Shown piece by piece: positions 17,371 through 26,205 of a stretch of DNA of 33,539 nucleotides. A model generated the notes under the pieces. It worked only from the letters and a program-made list of their open reading frames with translations, had not been told where the DNA came from and did not search any database. Numbering within the stretch: the first letter of the stretch is position 1; each line of letters opens with the position of its first letter. Origin of the DNA: Bdellovibrionales bacterium (GTDB taxonomy: Bacteria > Bdellovibrionota > Bacteriovoracia > Bacteriovoracales > Bacteriovoracaceae); NCBI GenBank assembly GCA_018646675.1, contig JABGUH010000035.1, positions 1 through 33,539 of the forward strand. The letters run 5' to 3'. The position numbers were made by a program, and so were the translations under genes.

Positions 17371-17402
17371 AAAAAAGCGCAAGCCATTTGACTTGCGCTT
17401 TT
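17371..17402 (-). terminator. Rho-independent terminator after the subtilase gene
   Basis: AAAAGCGCAAG (17373-17383) pairs perfectly with CTTGCGCTTTT (17392-17402) around an 8-base loop: an 11-bp stem followed, in the minus direction, by a U-run (complement of the A-run 17371-17376). It lies 27 bases past the subtilase stop codon. Confidence 0.88.
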
Positions 17403-17429
17403 AATTAATGAAAAGTTACTAGCTATTTG

Positions 17430-19145
17430 TTACTTCGCAATATACTGAAGCTTAGTAATTACAAATCCCCACTTCTGAACTGATCGATCGGTTATAAATT
17501 CAATATTTACTGTGCCTCCGGGGATAAAATCACTCATAACATCTTCGCCTTTACCATCTATTTTCTCAATCAGAACTCCATCAGACGTAGATAACTTAAT
17601 ATAGTCATATCTATTTTCCAAATCATACTTGTCAATAACAACACGGACAAATTTGGCCCCCGGGATATTAACAGTCAATGATTTACTGTCGTTGGCAGCA
17701 TATGGATGATCACTCTCAAACACCTCATCTAGCGGGTAATCAATCCAAGCAGATGGATCTGGTTCATTTCGAGGAGGTCGAGTATTAGTTAGCAGGTTAT
17801 AGGCATTTATTCGTCCGCCAGAAGCGACCTTGCGACGATATGCACGAACCGGCTGGGAAGTGGCCAAAAGACGCTCTCTCATCACCTGATGAGGAATTCT
17901 TCCTTCATGGGCAATCAGTAGACCCAATACACCTGAGACGTGAGGTGTCGCCATCGATGTCCCAGACATCGTCCCATATTTACCATTTTTGGTGGTTGAG
18001 AGGATATCGCTTCCTGGTGCTGCTATATCTACCATTGTTCTTCCATAACTTGAGAAGCTGGAGAGGCGATCACTTGAAGTATGAGATGCTACCGCCACAA
18101 CGTTAGGAACATCATAATTGGCAGGATAGAAGGTCGAGCTGTCATTGTTACTAGTACTATTACCAGCAGCAGCGGTAAAAATAATTCCCTGTTCTGAGGC
18201 ACGTGTAATTGAGTCCAATAGTGCCTGCGAGAAAGGCCCTCCTCCCCAAGAGTTAGACATGAGATCAACACCCATTCTCATCGCATAATCAATTCCTAAA
18301 ATTGCATTTTCAGTACTACCACTGCCACCGTCGGTAAAAACCTTTACACCCATCAAAGTAACATCGGCCATGACACCTGCCACCCCGGCATTGTTATTAT
18401 GAACCGCTCCGATAGTTCCAGCACAGTGAGTACCATGACTGTGGCCATCTAGTGGATCTGCATCCCGATTGGCAAAATCATAGCCATAGATATCATCAAT
18501 ATATCCGTTGCCATCATCATCTACCCCTTCTGTACCATTTTGCTCTTCCATATTTACCCAGAGGTTGTCCTGCAGGTCCGGGTGATTGTAATCAATGCCT
18601 GTATCAATAATCGCAATCTTCACCTGATGACTTCCACGTTCTACTGACCATGCACGTAAAGCATCAATATCTGCACCGGCCACACCTCCTCCCAGTACAC
18701 CATTGGTTCCGTCATTTCTCAATCCCCATAGTTGGGAAAATTTAGGGTCATTTAGTGTGTAAGGGGTATCACTCTCAAGGGGGGCAAGAATGTCATCAAG
18801 AATAACTGTTCTAATCGGACGAACTATACGGTAAAGATAGTTCGGTTCCGCATAATCGATTCGAGGATCAGCTATCAATTGCTGCTGCACCATTTCCATA
18901 TTAGCACTGCTCTTATTTTCAACTGAAAGAACATACAAAGTTTCGTAACTTAACTTGATCGATCGCTTCAGGTTGATCCCCAACTCTTTGTGACCATCTA
19001 AAATGCTACTAAGCATTTTCTGATTCTGTAATTTGATAATCATCTCACCGGGGACATACTTTGCCTGTCCAGCCGCAAATAATCCTAAGGAAACAGTAGA
19101 GATAAGTAGCGACCAACATAATAGCCTAAAAGGTAATTTAATCAT
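17430..19145 (-). CDS. Secreted subtilisin-like serine protease (S8 family)
   Basis: 571 residues. A signal peptide (1 to about 27, LFAAGQA) leads into a propeptide resembling the I9/fervidolysin type (about 28-108). The catalytic domain (about 135-455) has the full triad: D181 (IIDTGID), H237 (HGTHCAG) and S397 (GTSMATPH), with oxyanion N329 (AAAGNS). A DxDGNGYIDD loop (about 209-218) looks like a calcium site. The C-terminal 90 residues (about 480-571) form a beta-rich module ending WGFVITKLQYI, similar to CUB-like or P-type accessory domains. The start has AGGGAG 5 bases upstream. The protease should be exported, activated by propeptide removal and act on extracellular protein; in a predatory or scavenging bacterium this would serve prey digestion, which is inference. 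Single-gene unit with its own terminator. Confidence 0.95.
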   Translation of the reverse strand: MIKLPFRLLCWSLLISTVSLGLFAAGQAKYVPGEMIIKLQNQKMLSSILDGHKELGINLKRSIKLSYETLYVLSVENKSSANMEMVQQQLIADPRIDYAEPNYLYRIVRPIRTVILDDILAPLESDTPYTLNDPKFSQLWGLRNDGTNGVLGGGVAGADIDALRAWSVERGSHQVKIAIIDTGIDYNHPDLQDNLWVNMEEQNGTEGVDDDGNGYIDDIYGYDFANRDADPLDGHSHGTHCAGTIGAVHNNNAGVAGVMADVTLMGVKVFTDGGSGSTENAILGIDYAMRMGVDLMSNSWGGGPFSQALLDSITRASEQGIIFTAAAGNSTSNNDSSTFYPANYDVPNVVAVASHTSSDRLSSFSSYGRTMVDIAAPGSDILSTTKNGKYGTMSGTSMATPHVSGVLGLLIAHEGRIPHQVMRERLLATSQPVRAYRRKVASGGRINAYNLLTNTRPPRNEPDPSAWIDYPLDEVFESDHPYAANDSKSLTVNIPGAKFVRVVIDKYDLENRYDYIKLSTSDGVLIEKIDGKGEDVMSDFIPGGTVNIEFITDRSVQKWGFVITKLQYIAK

Positions 19146-19353
19146 AAATGCTCCCTAGTCAAACGACAGTGCAAAAATATAAAAAATTATGTTCATACTG
19201 TATTTATCTTGAAGGATTGGAACGGTGCTCGACTAGATGGTATTTTTTTCCTCATACTATGACTAATGGCTAAATCCCCCGAATCAGGTAATATTTAAGG
19301 AGGGAGAACTATAATTGCAAGCAGTCAAATATTTGGGTTAATGGTGAAGCACG
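19146..19353 (+). other. Divergent gap with possible leader mini-frames
   Basis: No gene of normal size. A very strong ribosome binding site, AAGGAGGGAG (19297-19306), is followed 8 bases later by TTG 19315 opening an 8-codon frame that stops at 19339-19341. That stop overlaps an ATG (TAATG) opening another 8-codon frame that runs past the ATG of the PilZ-like gene (19354) and stops at 19362-19364. The downstream gene itself has no good binding site, so coupling through the mini-frames is conceivable. This could be chance. Confidence 0.3.
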
Positions 19354-20133
19354 ATGATATATGGTAGCTCAAAAGATCAAGTTCTAGTTAAGAAAATCAA
19401 TCTTAAAGTGTGGTCCTTAAGAGATGAGATAGAGAGTGTTATCGATCAACAGGTAAAAGGTGGAGCCGATGATAGTCAGAAGCTTGATCTTGATGACATC
19501 ACAAAGGAGTATACAGGCAAAGTCCCCATCGATATGGTCATGTCTAAACAAAATATAAACTCACCTTCTGAGTCAACGGAAGAAACATCTGATCAAGCTG
19601 AGGGAGACGAAGCAGAGGCCAAACAAGAAGCTGAAACTGATGACGACACAGAGGGCACTGAAGAGGCTATGGCAAAAGCGATGCTTGAAGGCCAAGTAGA
19701 CCAAGATGCGGAGAAAGGTCTATATCAAATCAAACAGCGTGTTCCGGCACTTCCTCCAGAGAAAGTTGGTCATGCAAAAGCGATTCTATCCGAGATATGG
19801 ATCGATCACATGTTACTATTTTCCAGTATAAATTTTTTAATCGGCCAATCGGTCGTAGTCGAATTTGTTGTACCTCAACCATTCTCCCTTAATGGAACCA
19901 TCTCCTCTTGTCGAGTATGTAATCCTAAAAGCAGGATTATAAGCGAGCAGAAGCTTGCCTACCGAATTGCAATTGCGTTTAGCTTTCTTAAGGCGGGTGA
20001 ACGATCTATTTTACGAACTTTCCTTGGATCAATTGAGCCAGATAAAGTTACCGTCGAACCTTTGGTTGCCGTACCAGATACCGATGATACCGATGATGAT
20101 GATGATGACGATCTAAGTGATCTTGGGCTATAG
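19354..20133 (+). CDS. Acidic PilZ-like protein
   Basis: 259 residues. An N-terminal part (1-60), an acidic low-complexity linker rich in E, D, A and T (about 70-118), a beta-rich domain (about 130-235) and a very acidic tail with seven consecutive aspartates. The beta-rich domain resembles PilZ-like proteins of the Bdellovibrio group: a patterned GQSVVVEFVVPQPFSLNG segment, then SRIISE, RIAIAF and a closing GERSILRTFL. I cannot find the RxxxR and D/NxSxxG residues that bind c-di-GMP, so it may be a PilZ fold without the ligand, or something else. No signal peptide. It is convergent with rodA (21-base gap, no terminator seen). ATG 19354 is the first usable start but lacks a clear binding site. 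Confidence 0.6.
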   Translation: MIYGSSKDQVLVKKINLKVWSLRDEIESVIDQQVKGGADDSQKLDLDDITKEYTGKVPIDMVMSKQNINSPSESTEETSDQAEGDEAEAKQEAETDDDTEGTEEAMAKAMLEGQVDQDAEKGLYQIKQRVPALPPEKVGHAKAILSEIWIDHMLLFSSINFLIGQSVVVEFVVPQPFSLNGTISSCRVCNPKSRIISEQKLAYRIAIAFSFLKAGERSILRTFLGSIEPDKVTVEPLVAVPDTDDTDDDDDDDLSDLGL

Positions 20134-20154
20134 TTATCTGCTATTTTAAATTGG

Positions 20155-21267
20155 CTAAAAGATATTTCTGGAGTTGCTGATTGATGTGGCCATACCGCAA
20201 CAGACACAAAATGTCAGCAAACTAGACCCCCCATACGACATTAACGGTAAGGGAAGCCCCACGATTGGGAGCAGCCCCATTACCATCCCCATATTTATCA
20301 GTGTGTGCCAAAAGAAAATTGACATTAATCCAATTGCCACCAGCGCATTGAAAAATTTTGGTACCGAGGTTGCCAGCCAGATAAAACGAAAAAAGAGTGC
20401 CAGATAGAGCGCAATTAGAATAACTGACCCAAAAAAACCATGTTCCTCATTAAAGACTGAGAAGACAAAGTCCGTATGGTTTTCAGGAAGATAGTTTAAT
20501 GAGGCTTGAGATGATTTTAGAATGCCCTTGCCAAAAAATTGCCCGGAACCAATTGCAATTTTAGACTGGATTGCATTATACCCCATCCCTTTGGAATCTG
20601 CCGCTGGGTTTAAAAACGTATAGATTCGTTGCTGTTGATACCTTTTAAGCCCAAATTTATAAAGTAGTGACCCGCTCAACAACCCAATTATCGCTACGAC
20701 AAAAATACTTTTCCAACGCAGACGTCGATAAAAAGCCATCACAAAAAAGACTAGCAATATCAGTAAGCCAGTACCAAGATCTGGTTCGGCAATAATCAGC
20801 AGTGCAGGGACAAAGGCGATCAAAAAGGGAATAAATAGATTTTTAATCCCTAACTCTGAATCGGGATTTGACCTAATGAACCAACGTGCCAGTGCTAATA
20901 CCACAGATATTTTCATAAATTCAGAAGGTTGCATTCGAATTGCACCTACCACCAGCCACCGCTGTGCCCCCATTCCTTGGTGACCTAAGAACAGCACTAA
21001 TAACAGTAGGAGAATATTAACTGCATATGCAAGGTAGGAGAGGCGAAAAAACAACTTTGGATGAATAAAACTAACAACCAACCCAATGACGATCGAAAAA
21101 GAGAACCAGAAAAGCTGCATCATATATAAATTGGATAACTCAATTTTAGTAGAAGAGTGAACGGCTGAGTATAGATTGATCAAACCAATACTAAAAATAA
21201 TAAGGGCGATAGCGAAAAAACTAAAATCATATTTTTTCAATAAAGCTACGACTTTTGACTCTCTCAT
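20155..21267 (-). CDS. rodA: Peptidoglycan glycosyltransferase RodA
   Basis: 370-residue polytopic membrane protein of the SEDS family, which polymerises glycan strands from lipid II during cell elongation together with PBP2. About ten membrane helices are visible. Family motifs include QPSEFMKI, AEPDLGTG, RYQQQRI.TFLNP, GMGYNAIQSKIAIGSG, the loop ENHTDFVFSVFNEE with the conserved catalytic-type Asp, and GLPLPLMSYGGSS near the C-terminus. ATG 21267 overlaps the mrdA stop by 4 bases (ATGA), so it is translationally coupled to its partner enzyme. Last gene of the mreC-mreD-mrdA-rodA unit. Confidence 0.96.
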   Translation of the reverse strand: MRESKVVALLKKYDFSFFAIALIIFSIGLINLYSAVHSSTKIELSNLYMMQLFWFSFSIVIGLVVSFIHPKLFFRLSYLAYAVNILLLLLVLFLGHQGMGAQRWLVVGAIRMQPSEFMKISVVLALARWFIRSNPDSELGIKNLFIPFLIAFVPALLIIAEPDLGTGLLILLVFFVMAFYRRLRWKSIFVVAIIGLLSGSLLYKFGLKRYQQQRIYTFLNPAADSKGMGYNAIQSKIAIGSGQFFGKGILKSSQASLNYLPENHTDFVFSVFNEEHGFFGSVILIALYLALFFRFIWLATSVPKFFNALVAIGLMSIFFWHTLINMGMVMGLLPIVGLPLPLMSYGGSSLLTFCVCCGMATSISNSRNIF

Positions 21268-23291
21268 CTCTTGGTTGTCCCCTCTCCCTGTTCCCGCTCC
21301 TGTTCCCGATCCTGAACCTGCTCCTGTTCCCGATCCTGTTTTGCCCTCTCTCTCTCCCTCTTCCTCTTCTCTTCCAATGCCATGATCTTGTTGTCACGTA
21401 TTTTCTGTTTTAACCAATTGCGTTCTACCTCTTCAGGAAAATATTTTTTCATATAGGCAGTAACAATATTTCTTGCAACTGGTGCAGCAGCGGTTGAACC
21501 GTGACAACCATGTTCCACATAAACACTTACCGCAATTTTGGGGTTTTTATGAGGAGCATAAGCAACAAATGCCCCATGGTTACGTAATGAGTAGGGATTG
21601 TCCTCACATTTTGCGAATAGCTTGTCGGCACTCATACTGATCACTTGTGCTGTTCCGGTCTTACCGGCCATCGAAATACCCCTTCCTCTAAACCACCATG
21701 CGGTCCCCTTCCTAGCATTAACCACTTCAAACAGTCCCTGCCTTACCAAATCTAGATGCTCTGGCTTAATCGAAACCTTGCTTACCAACTCTTTTGTACC
21801 TCGTTCAATTATATTCCCACTATTATCAAATATCTCTTTTACATACTGTGGCTTGAATAGACGACCTCCATTTGCCACTGCACTAAAAGCCATTGCTAAC
21901 TGTAACGGGGTGGTTAAAACATAGGACTGCCCAATTGCACAGAGTAGAGTCTCTCCTGCCCCCCAAGGCTTTCCAGTCCTTTTTTTCTTCCACTCTCGAG
22001 TTGGAATCAAACCGCTAACTTCACGCGGGAGCTTAATGCCAGTCTTATCACCCAGGCCAAATAGTTTAGCATAGTGTGCCAGCTTATCAATGCTTAGCTT
22101 GGTGGCCAACTTATAAAAAAATACGTCACAGGACTCCCTAATCGCACCGACAACATCTAGCTCCCCATGGCCGTAGCGCTTCCAGCAGTGAAACATACGT
22201 CGTCCCAATCTCAAACCACCCTGACATTTCACTTTAGTCTGTCGATCAATAACCCCTTCTTCCAATGCGGCCAAGGCAGTAATGACCTTAAAAGTTGATC
22301 CGGGTGCATAGTGGGACTGAATGCTCTTATCAGTTAGCGGCAAATTCTTATCATTTATTAAGGAGTTCCAGTACTTCATGGAAATGCCGCGACTAAACTG
22401 ACTCGGGTTATAAGAAGGTCGAGAAACCATCGCCAAAATCTCTCCGCTCTCCACATCTACCGCGACAGCACTGCCAACCTTTCCATCCAGTGCCTGATAG
22501 GCAACATGTTGCAAGTCACGGTCAATGCTAAGGCGAATATTATAACCTGGTTGAGCGGCCATACTGGTGATTCCGGCAAAGAGATTATTATTGCGAATAT
22601 GACGCTTTTTTCTGCCCATTGCATCTACTTCAACAAACTCATGGCCGTCCTCTCCTCGCAGTTTGAAGTCCAACTCCTCCTCTAAACCAGCTTGTCCGAT
22701 AAAATCTCCAAGATTGTAGTTATAGCGATCCCTCTTTCGATACTTGGGAAGCTGACTTTGAGATATCTCTGAGATATATCCCAACATATGTGCACCAATA
22801 TCCTGGTCTTCATACTCTCGACTGATAAATGTATTCACAGTGACACCCGGCATTTTCGAGTATTCAGTCTCAATAATCGCCACCTCTTTACGAGAGACAT
22901 TTTTCTTAATGATAATCGGGTGGTATTTAGCCTGTTTTATTTTTTTTCGTATAATCCTTTTTATCTCTCCCACTGACATATCCAAAATTATAGCAAGTTT
23001 GGCTAAAGTCTCTTCTCTGTTCTTAAGATATTGAGGAGTCAAAACTACATCTAACCGAGGGCTGTTGTGAACCAACATCTGATTGTTGCGGGAGAAGACC
23101 ATTCCACGCGGTGCTTTAACTACTTCTTTACGTAGACGATTGCGCAAAGAGTACTGATAAAGTTCATTTCCCTGATAGATTTGCAAAAACCAGAGGCGAG
23201 CAAAAATTATTGCAAAGAGGATTAGAATATAGTTTCCGATAATAAATGCCCGACGGCGGTGGAGAATTACTAGTTCCTCTTCGTCAAACAT
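21264..23291 (-). CDS. mrdA: Penicillin-binding protein 2 (elongation transpeptidase)
   Basis: 675 residues: short cytoplasmic tail, one membrane anchor (about 16-34), pedestal domain (about 50-225), transpeptidase domain (about 265-615). The catalytic motifs are GSTFK (S332, K335), SCD (387-389, the SxN-type motif as usual in PBP2) and KTG (544-546). It cross-links the peptide stems of glycan made by RodA in the periplasm. The C-terminus carries about 45 highly charged residues beyond the family core, containing two 8-residue repeats (QDREQEQV, QDREQERE). The corresponding 18-base DNA repeats are identical (21297-21314 and 21321-21338), so the tail grew by recent duplication. It follows mreD by 23 bases. 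Confidence 0.97.
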   Translation of the reverse strand: MFDEEELVILHRRRAFIIGNYILILFAIIFARLWFLQIYQGNELYQYSLRNRLRKEVVKAPRGMVFSRNNQMLVHNSPRLDVVLTPQYLKNREETLAKLAIILDMSVGEIKRIIRKKIKQAKYHPIIIKKNVSRKEVAIIETEYSKMPGVTVNTFISREYEDQDIGAHMLGYISEISQSQLPKYRKRDRYNYNLGDFIGQAGLEEELDFKLRGEDGHEFVEVDAMGRKKRHIRNNNLFAGITSMAAQPGYNIRLSIDRDLQHVAYQALDGKVGSAVAVDVESGEILAMVSRPSYNPSQFSRGISMKYWNSLINDKNLPLTDKSIQSHYAPGSTFKVITALAALEEGVIDRQTKVKCQGGLRLGRRMFHCWKRYGHGELDVVGAIRESCDVFFYKLATKLSIDKLAHYAKLFGLGDKTGIKLPREVSGLIPTREWKKKRTGKPWGAGETLLCAIGQSYVLTTPLQLAMAFSAVANGGRLFKPQYVKEIFDNSGNIIERGTKELVSKVSIKPEHLDLVRQGLFEVVNARKGTAWWFRGRGISMAGKTGTAQVISMSADKLFAKCEDNPYSLRNHGAFVAYAPHKNPKIAVSVYVEHGCHGSTAAAPVARNIVTAYMKKYFPEEVERNWLKQKIRDNKIMALEEKRKRERERAKQDREQEQVQDREQEREQGEGTTKR

Positions 23292-23314
23292 CAGACTAAC
23301 TCACTCTATACATT

Positions 23315-23851
23315 TTAAATATCGCCTTGAGAATCACTGGAATTACTCTGCCAAATTTTATCCATCAAGATGAAGAAAAGAGGTGCCATTAAGGAAATTA
23401 CCAACCCCTCAGGTAGCATGTGCCAAAATTTATCCAGAATGTAAGCATAGCCTACTGACTTAATTAGCAACATTGAAGCACTAATGATAAACCACACTAA
23501 CTGGAAAAGCATCGTTACTAAAATTGTCAACGGCCACGAAGAGAGATGAACAATCTCTCGTAAGTAGGAGATGATCATGCAAATGATCACCCCAGCGATA
23601 GTGCCAATACCCCATCCCTCGATGGTGAACATGGAGTGGATATATTGAACTGCCAGTACTTGGATTGCCAGAGTTGAACTCTGTACACGAAATCCCATAT
23701 AAATAATAATCAGAATATTGAAAGGTAGACGATAATTTAAAATTCCCAGAATAGGCATTACCGTACTAGAAAATACCTCCAATAGAATAAGGAGCACTAA
23801 TGTTATTAGCATTGGTCGGAAAATATCTTTTAACCGTAGAGTGGTATCCAC
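23315..23851 (-). CDS. mreD: Rod shape-determining protein MreD
   Basis: 178-residue integral membrane protein with about five to six hydrophobic helices and short loops, the expected size of MreD, which joins MreC, PBP2 and RodA in the elongation complex. The sequence itself is weakly conserved; the call rests mainly on topology and on its place between mreC and mrdA. It starts at GTG 23851 with a perfect AGGAGG about 6 bases upstream, 14 bases after the mreC stop. Confidence 0.87.
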   Translation of the reverse strand: MDTTLRLKDIFRPMLITLVLLILLEVFSSTVMPILGILNYRLPFNILIIIYMGFRVQSSTLAIQVLAVQYIHSMFTIEGWGIGTIAGVIICMIISYLREIVHLSSWPLTILVTMLFQLVWFIISASMLLIKSVGYAYILDKFWHMLPEGLVISLMAPLFFILMDKIWQSNSSDSQGDI

Positions 23852-23865
23852 CCTATCCTCCTATA

Positions 23866-24744
23866 CTACTGTTTCTGATCAAGAACTCTCCACTCTAGAC
23901 TTTTATTTTGCTTACTAGTAGTGACTAACACTGCCACCTCTTCTAACCGATTAAAATTAACTGCAGGAGTAATCTCGACCTGTTGAAGAATTCCGTAGTT
24001 CTCCTGCTCAATTCGACTGATGGTACCGATGGGTATTCCTTTGGGATAGATATTACCCAGGCCGGCTGTAATGACAATATCATTTAGGATTACCGGTGCA
24101 GTTCTGGCCACATACTTCATTTGGCAACGCCCTCGTTGAAATCCCTCAATGATGCCGTGAGTTCTAGTCCTTTTAATCATACCGTCAACTCGGTTGTTGC
24201 CATCTAAAACGGTCAAAACATCGGCGAAATGCTCAGTTAGGCGATAGATATACCCCACAACACCTTCAGCTGTAACCACCGGGGATTGAAGCTTAATACC
24301 ATCTTTTAAACCTTTATTAATTCTTAAAGCTTTAAATTCGCTGGATGAGTCCCATGAAACAACACGGGCCAAAACCTTTTGCGGCTTAATTTCAGCACCA
24401 AATTTCAACAACCCTTTTAGTCGTTGGTTCTCTCGCTTCAACTCATCTAGGTAGAAGATCTCTCGCTGCAACTCTTGTACTGTGGTTGTTAAGCGTCGAT
24501 TCCTTTGACTAGCATTAATGTTGGCCACGTAGTCTTCCACTAACTGAAAGATTATCCCACTGACCCCTGAAATACCCTGTTGAATAGAGGCAACAGAGTT
24601 AATTATCATCCGCTCAAAGGGAGAGCTCTCTTGCACAGCGCCATCACGCACCGCGGTAGAATAGAGTGCCATGGATAACACGATAACATGCAGTACGATC
24701 TTAGCTCGCCTGCTGCTCATTTCCAAAGTGTTCAATCCATTCAC
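23866..24744 (-). CDS. mreC: Rod shape-determining protein MreC
   Basis: 292 residues: one membrane anchor (about 14-32), a periplasmic coiled coil (about 77-112, RENQRLKGLL at its end) that mediates dimerisation, then the two beta-barrel domains of MreC with the motifs VVSWDSSSEFKALRINKG, AEGVVGYI and ITAGLGNIYPKGIPIGTI. It is the periplasmic scaffold that activates PBP2/RodA. The start is uncertain: GTG 24744 has AGGA touching it; TTG 24735 has AGGAG 8 bases upstream; ATG 24720 gives MSSRRAKIV. First gene of the operon; mreB, usually upstream, is not here, as the next gene is divergent. Confidence 0.94.
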   Translation of the reverse strand: MNGLNTLEMSSRRAKIVLHVIVLSMALYSTAVRDGAVQESSPFERMIINSVASIQQGISGVSGIIFQLVEDYVANINASQRNRRLTTTVQELQREIFYLDELKRENQRLKGLLKFGAEIKPQKVLARVVSWDSSSEFKALRINKGLKDGIKLQSPVVTAEGVVGYIYRLTEHFADVLTVLDGNNRVDGMIKRTRTHGIIEGFQRGRCQMKYVARTAPVILNDIVITAGLGNIYPKGIPIGTISRIEQENYGILQQVEITPAVNFNRLEEVAVLVTTSKQNKSLEWRVLDQKQ

Positions 24745-24873
24745 TCCTAATAGATAACCATATGAGAAACTAACCAGAGACTAGGGTAGCCAAATTCTTG
24801 CTAACTGCCAATAATCTTTACGACCTATCCTGATCAATGATAACCTTTTGCACTAATATTGAATTCGTCAAAG

Positions 24874-24893
24874 AACAGACTTAAACAGACTTA
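24874..24893 (+). repeat. Perfect 10-bp tandem repeat upstream of the chaperone gene
   Basis: AACAGACTTA occurs twice back to back (24874-24883 and 24884-24893), 18 bases before the PpiD/SurA-like start. It could be a regulator half-site pair with one-turn spacing, or a simple duplication. No convincing promoter hexamers are visible around it. Confidence 0.6.
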
Positions 24894-24910
24894 AAAAGAG
24901 AGAATTTATC

Positions 24911-26008
24911 ATGGCAGGTGATTTTCAAAAGAAGACCTCTAGCTTTTTAGTAACAGCACTAATTGGTTTGATCGTTATATCCTTTATGTTTAGTGGATAT
25001 CAAACTATGAAGGGAAGCCCTGATACCGTTGCCTTAGTAGGTGAACAGCCAATTAAGGCGCAAGAGTTTCAGCGAGAGTATGACCGTCAACTTCAGTATT
25101 ACTCACGTATCTTTGGCGGTAAGGCCCTAACCTCCAAGCAGATTAAAACATTCGGTATCCAGAAGAACGCCCTACAAAAACTAGTCAACACTAAGTTAAT
25201 GCTACTTTTGGCCGATCGTCTCAAGATCATCCCTAGTGAAGATGAGGTAAAAAAGACTATTAAGGACCTACCATATTTTAAAAGTGGAGAAAATTTTGAC
25301 ATTGAGCGCTATAAGCAGCTTTTAAGCCAAAACCGAATGACTCCAACAGATTTCGAGCAGGGAGTGATTGTTGATCTCAAGTTAAAAAGGGTTGGTGAAC
25401 TAATCACAAACTCTCCCCTATCACAAAAATATCTCGCCGCAATAACAGAGCTACGCTCCAGAAGATTGGAAGCACAACTAATCAAGATCTCCAAGCGCGA
25501 TATTGCCGATAAAAAGAGTAAGGACAGTAAACAGGCAGTAAAGTTAGAGAGTAAAGAAGCTGAAAAGCTATCCCGTGAGGTGGCACAGAGAATTAAAAAA
25601 TCTCTCGAGAAACGACAAGATAAAAAGGTCGTAAAGATAGTCAAAAAATACTCACTCCAGCACAATGAGAAGAGTACGATTAACCGCCTTGATGGTAACA
25701 CCAAAATGATCGCCCTGAATGAACCCCAGGTTAAGGAGCTCTTCTCAAAAGCGACCGATAAACAGCAGGTGGCCCTACTTGACTCCCCATCCTCTATTAT
25801 TATAGTTCAATATCGCAAAGATAACTCTCCTTGGCCCAAGCCTAAGCCTGCCCCCAAGAAAGGCGAAGAGAACAAGCCGGCAGAGGAGAGCGAAAGTGAA
25901 CTGTTGCAAAGAGAGGTTAGCTCTCGCTTTGCTCAGCAGATCAATCAAGAACTCCTTAAACAGATTCGTGATTCAGTTAAAGTTAAGGTCTTTGGTGATC
26001 TAATCTAA
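24911..26008 (+). CDS. Membrane-anchored SurA/PpiD-like chaperone without PPIase domain
   Basis: 365 residues. A short cytoplasmic start, one membrane helix (about 12-30), then a SurA-N-type chaperone region (about 35-170: VALVGEQPIKAQEFQREYD, a long helical segment, YFKSGENFDIERYKQLL). The rest is a lysine-rich helical stretch and a second helical part ending LLKQIRDSVKVKVFG. The order anchor-plus-SurA_N is that of PpiD, which helps proteins fold after they leave the Sec channel. PpiD is about 620 residues with a parvulin domain; no parvulin signature is present here, so this is a chaperone-only form. The start has GAGAG 8 bases upstream. A ferredoxin gene follows after 2 bases. Confidence 0.86.
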   Translation: MAGDFQKKTSSFLVTALIGLIVISFMFSGYQTMKGSPDTVALVGEQPIKAQEFQREYDRQLQYYSRIFGGKALTSKQIKTFGIQKNALQKLVNTKLMLLLADRLKIIPSEDEVKKTIKDLPYFKSGENFDIERYKQLLSQNRMTPTDFEQGVIVDLKLKRVGELITNSPLSQKYLAAITELRSRRLEAQLIKISKRDIADKKSKDSKQAVKLESKEAEKLSREVAQRIKKSLEKRQDKKVVKIVKKYSLQHNEKSTINRLDGNTKMIALNEPQVKELFSKATDKQQVALLDSPSSIIIVQYRKDNSPWPKPKPAPKKGEENKPAEESESELLQREVSSRFAQQINQELLKQIRDSVKVKVFGDLI

Positions 26009-26010
26009 AG

Positions 26011-26205
26011 ATGAAAAAATTTCAAATTGATGATCAATGTATTGCCTGCAATGCTTGCGTTCAGGAAGCAGAAGAACATTTTAAAATGAATGATGATCAG
26101 GGAGTTGCTTTTATTATTAGGCAGCCCGAAACCGTTACTGAGATTGAGCGTTGCCAACTTGCGATGGCAGCCTGTCCTGTCGAATCGATTACTTTTAACA
26201 GTTAA
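26011..26205 (+). CDS. Small [4Fe-4S] ferredoxin
   Basis: 64 residues. C10, C13, C16 and C55 (CIACNAC ... ACP) give the CxxCxxC...CP pattern for a single [4Fe-4S] cluster; C48 is extra. Electron carrier with unknown partners. It begins 2 bases after the chaperone stop and must be co-transcribed with it. Its stop codon overlaps that of queC on the other strand: TTAA at 26202-26205 is a stop for both. A larger ferredoxin of the same style is encoded at 28904-29149, so the two may be paralogues. Confidence 0.9.
   Translation: MKKFQIDDQCIACNACVQEAEEHFKMNDDQGVAFIIRQPETVTEIERCQLAMAACPVESITFNS

Noticed and set aside
21176..21385. Proline-rich frame (PVPAPVPDP...) on the plus strand opposite mrdA/rodA
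   Set aside because: Antisense shadow of the charged repeat tail of PBP2; no start signal or independent support.
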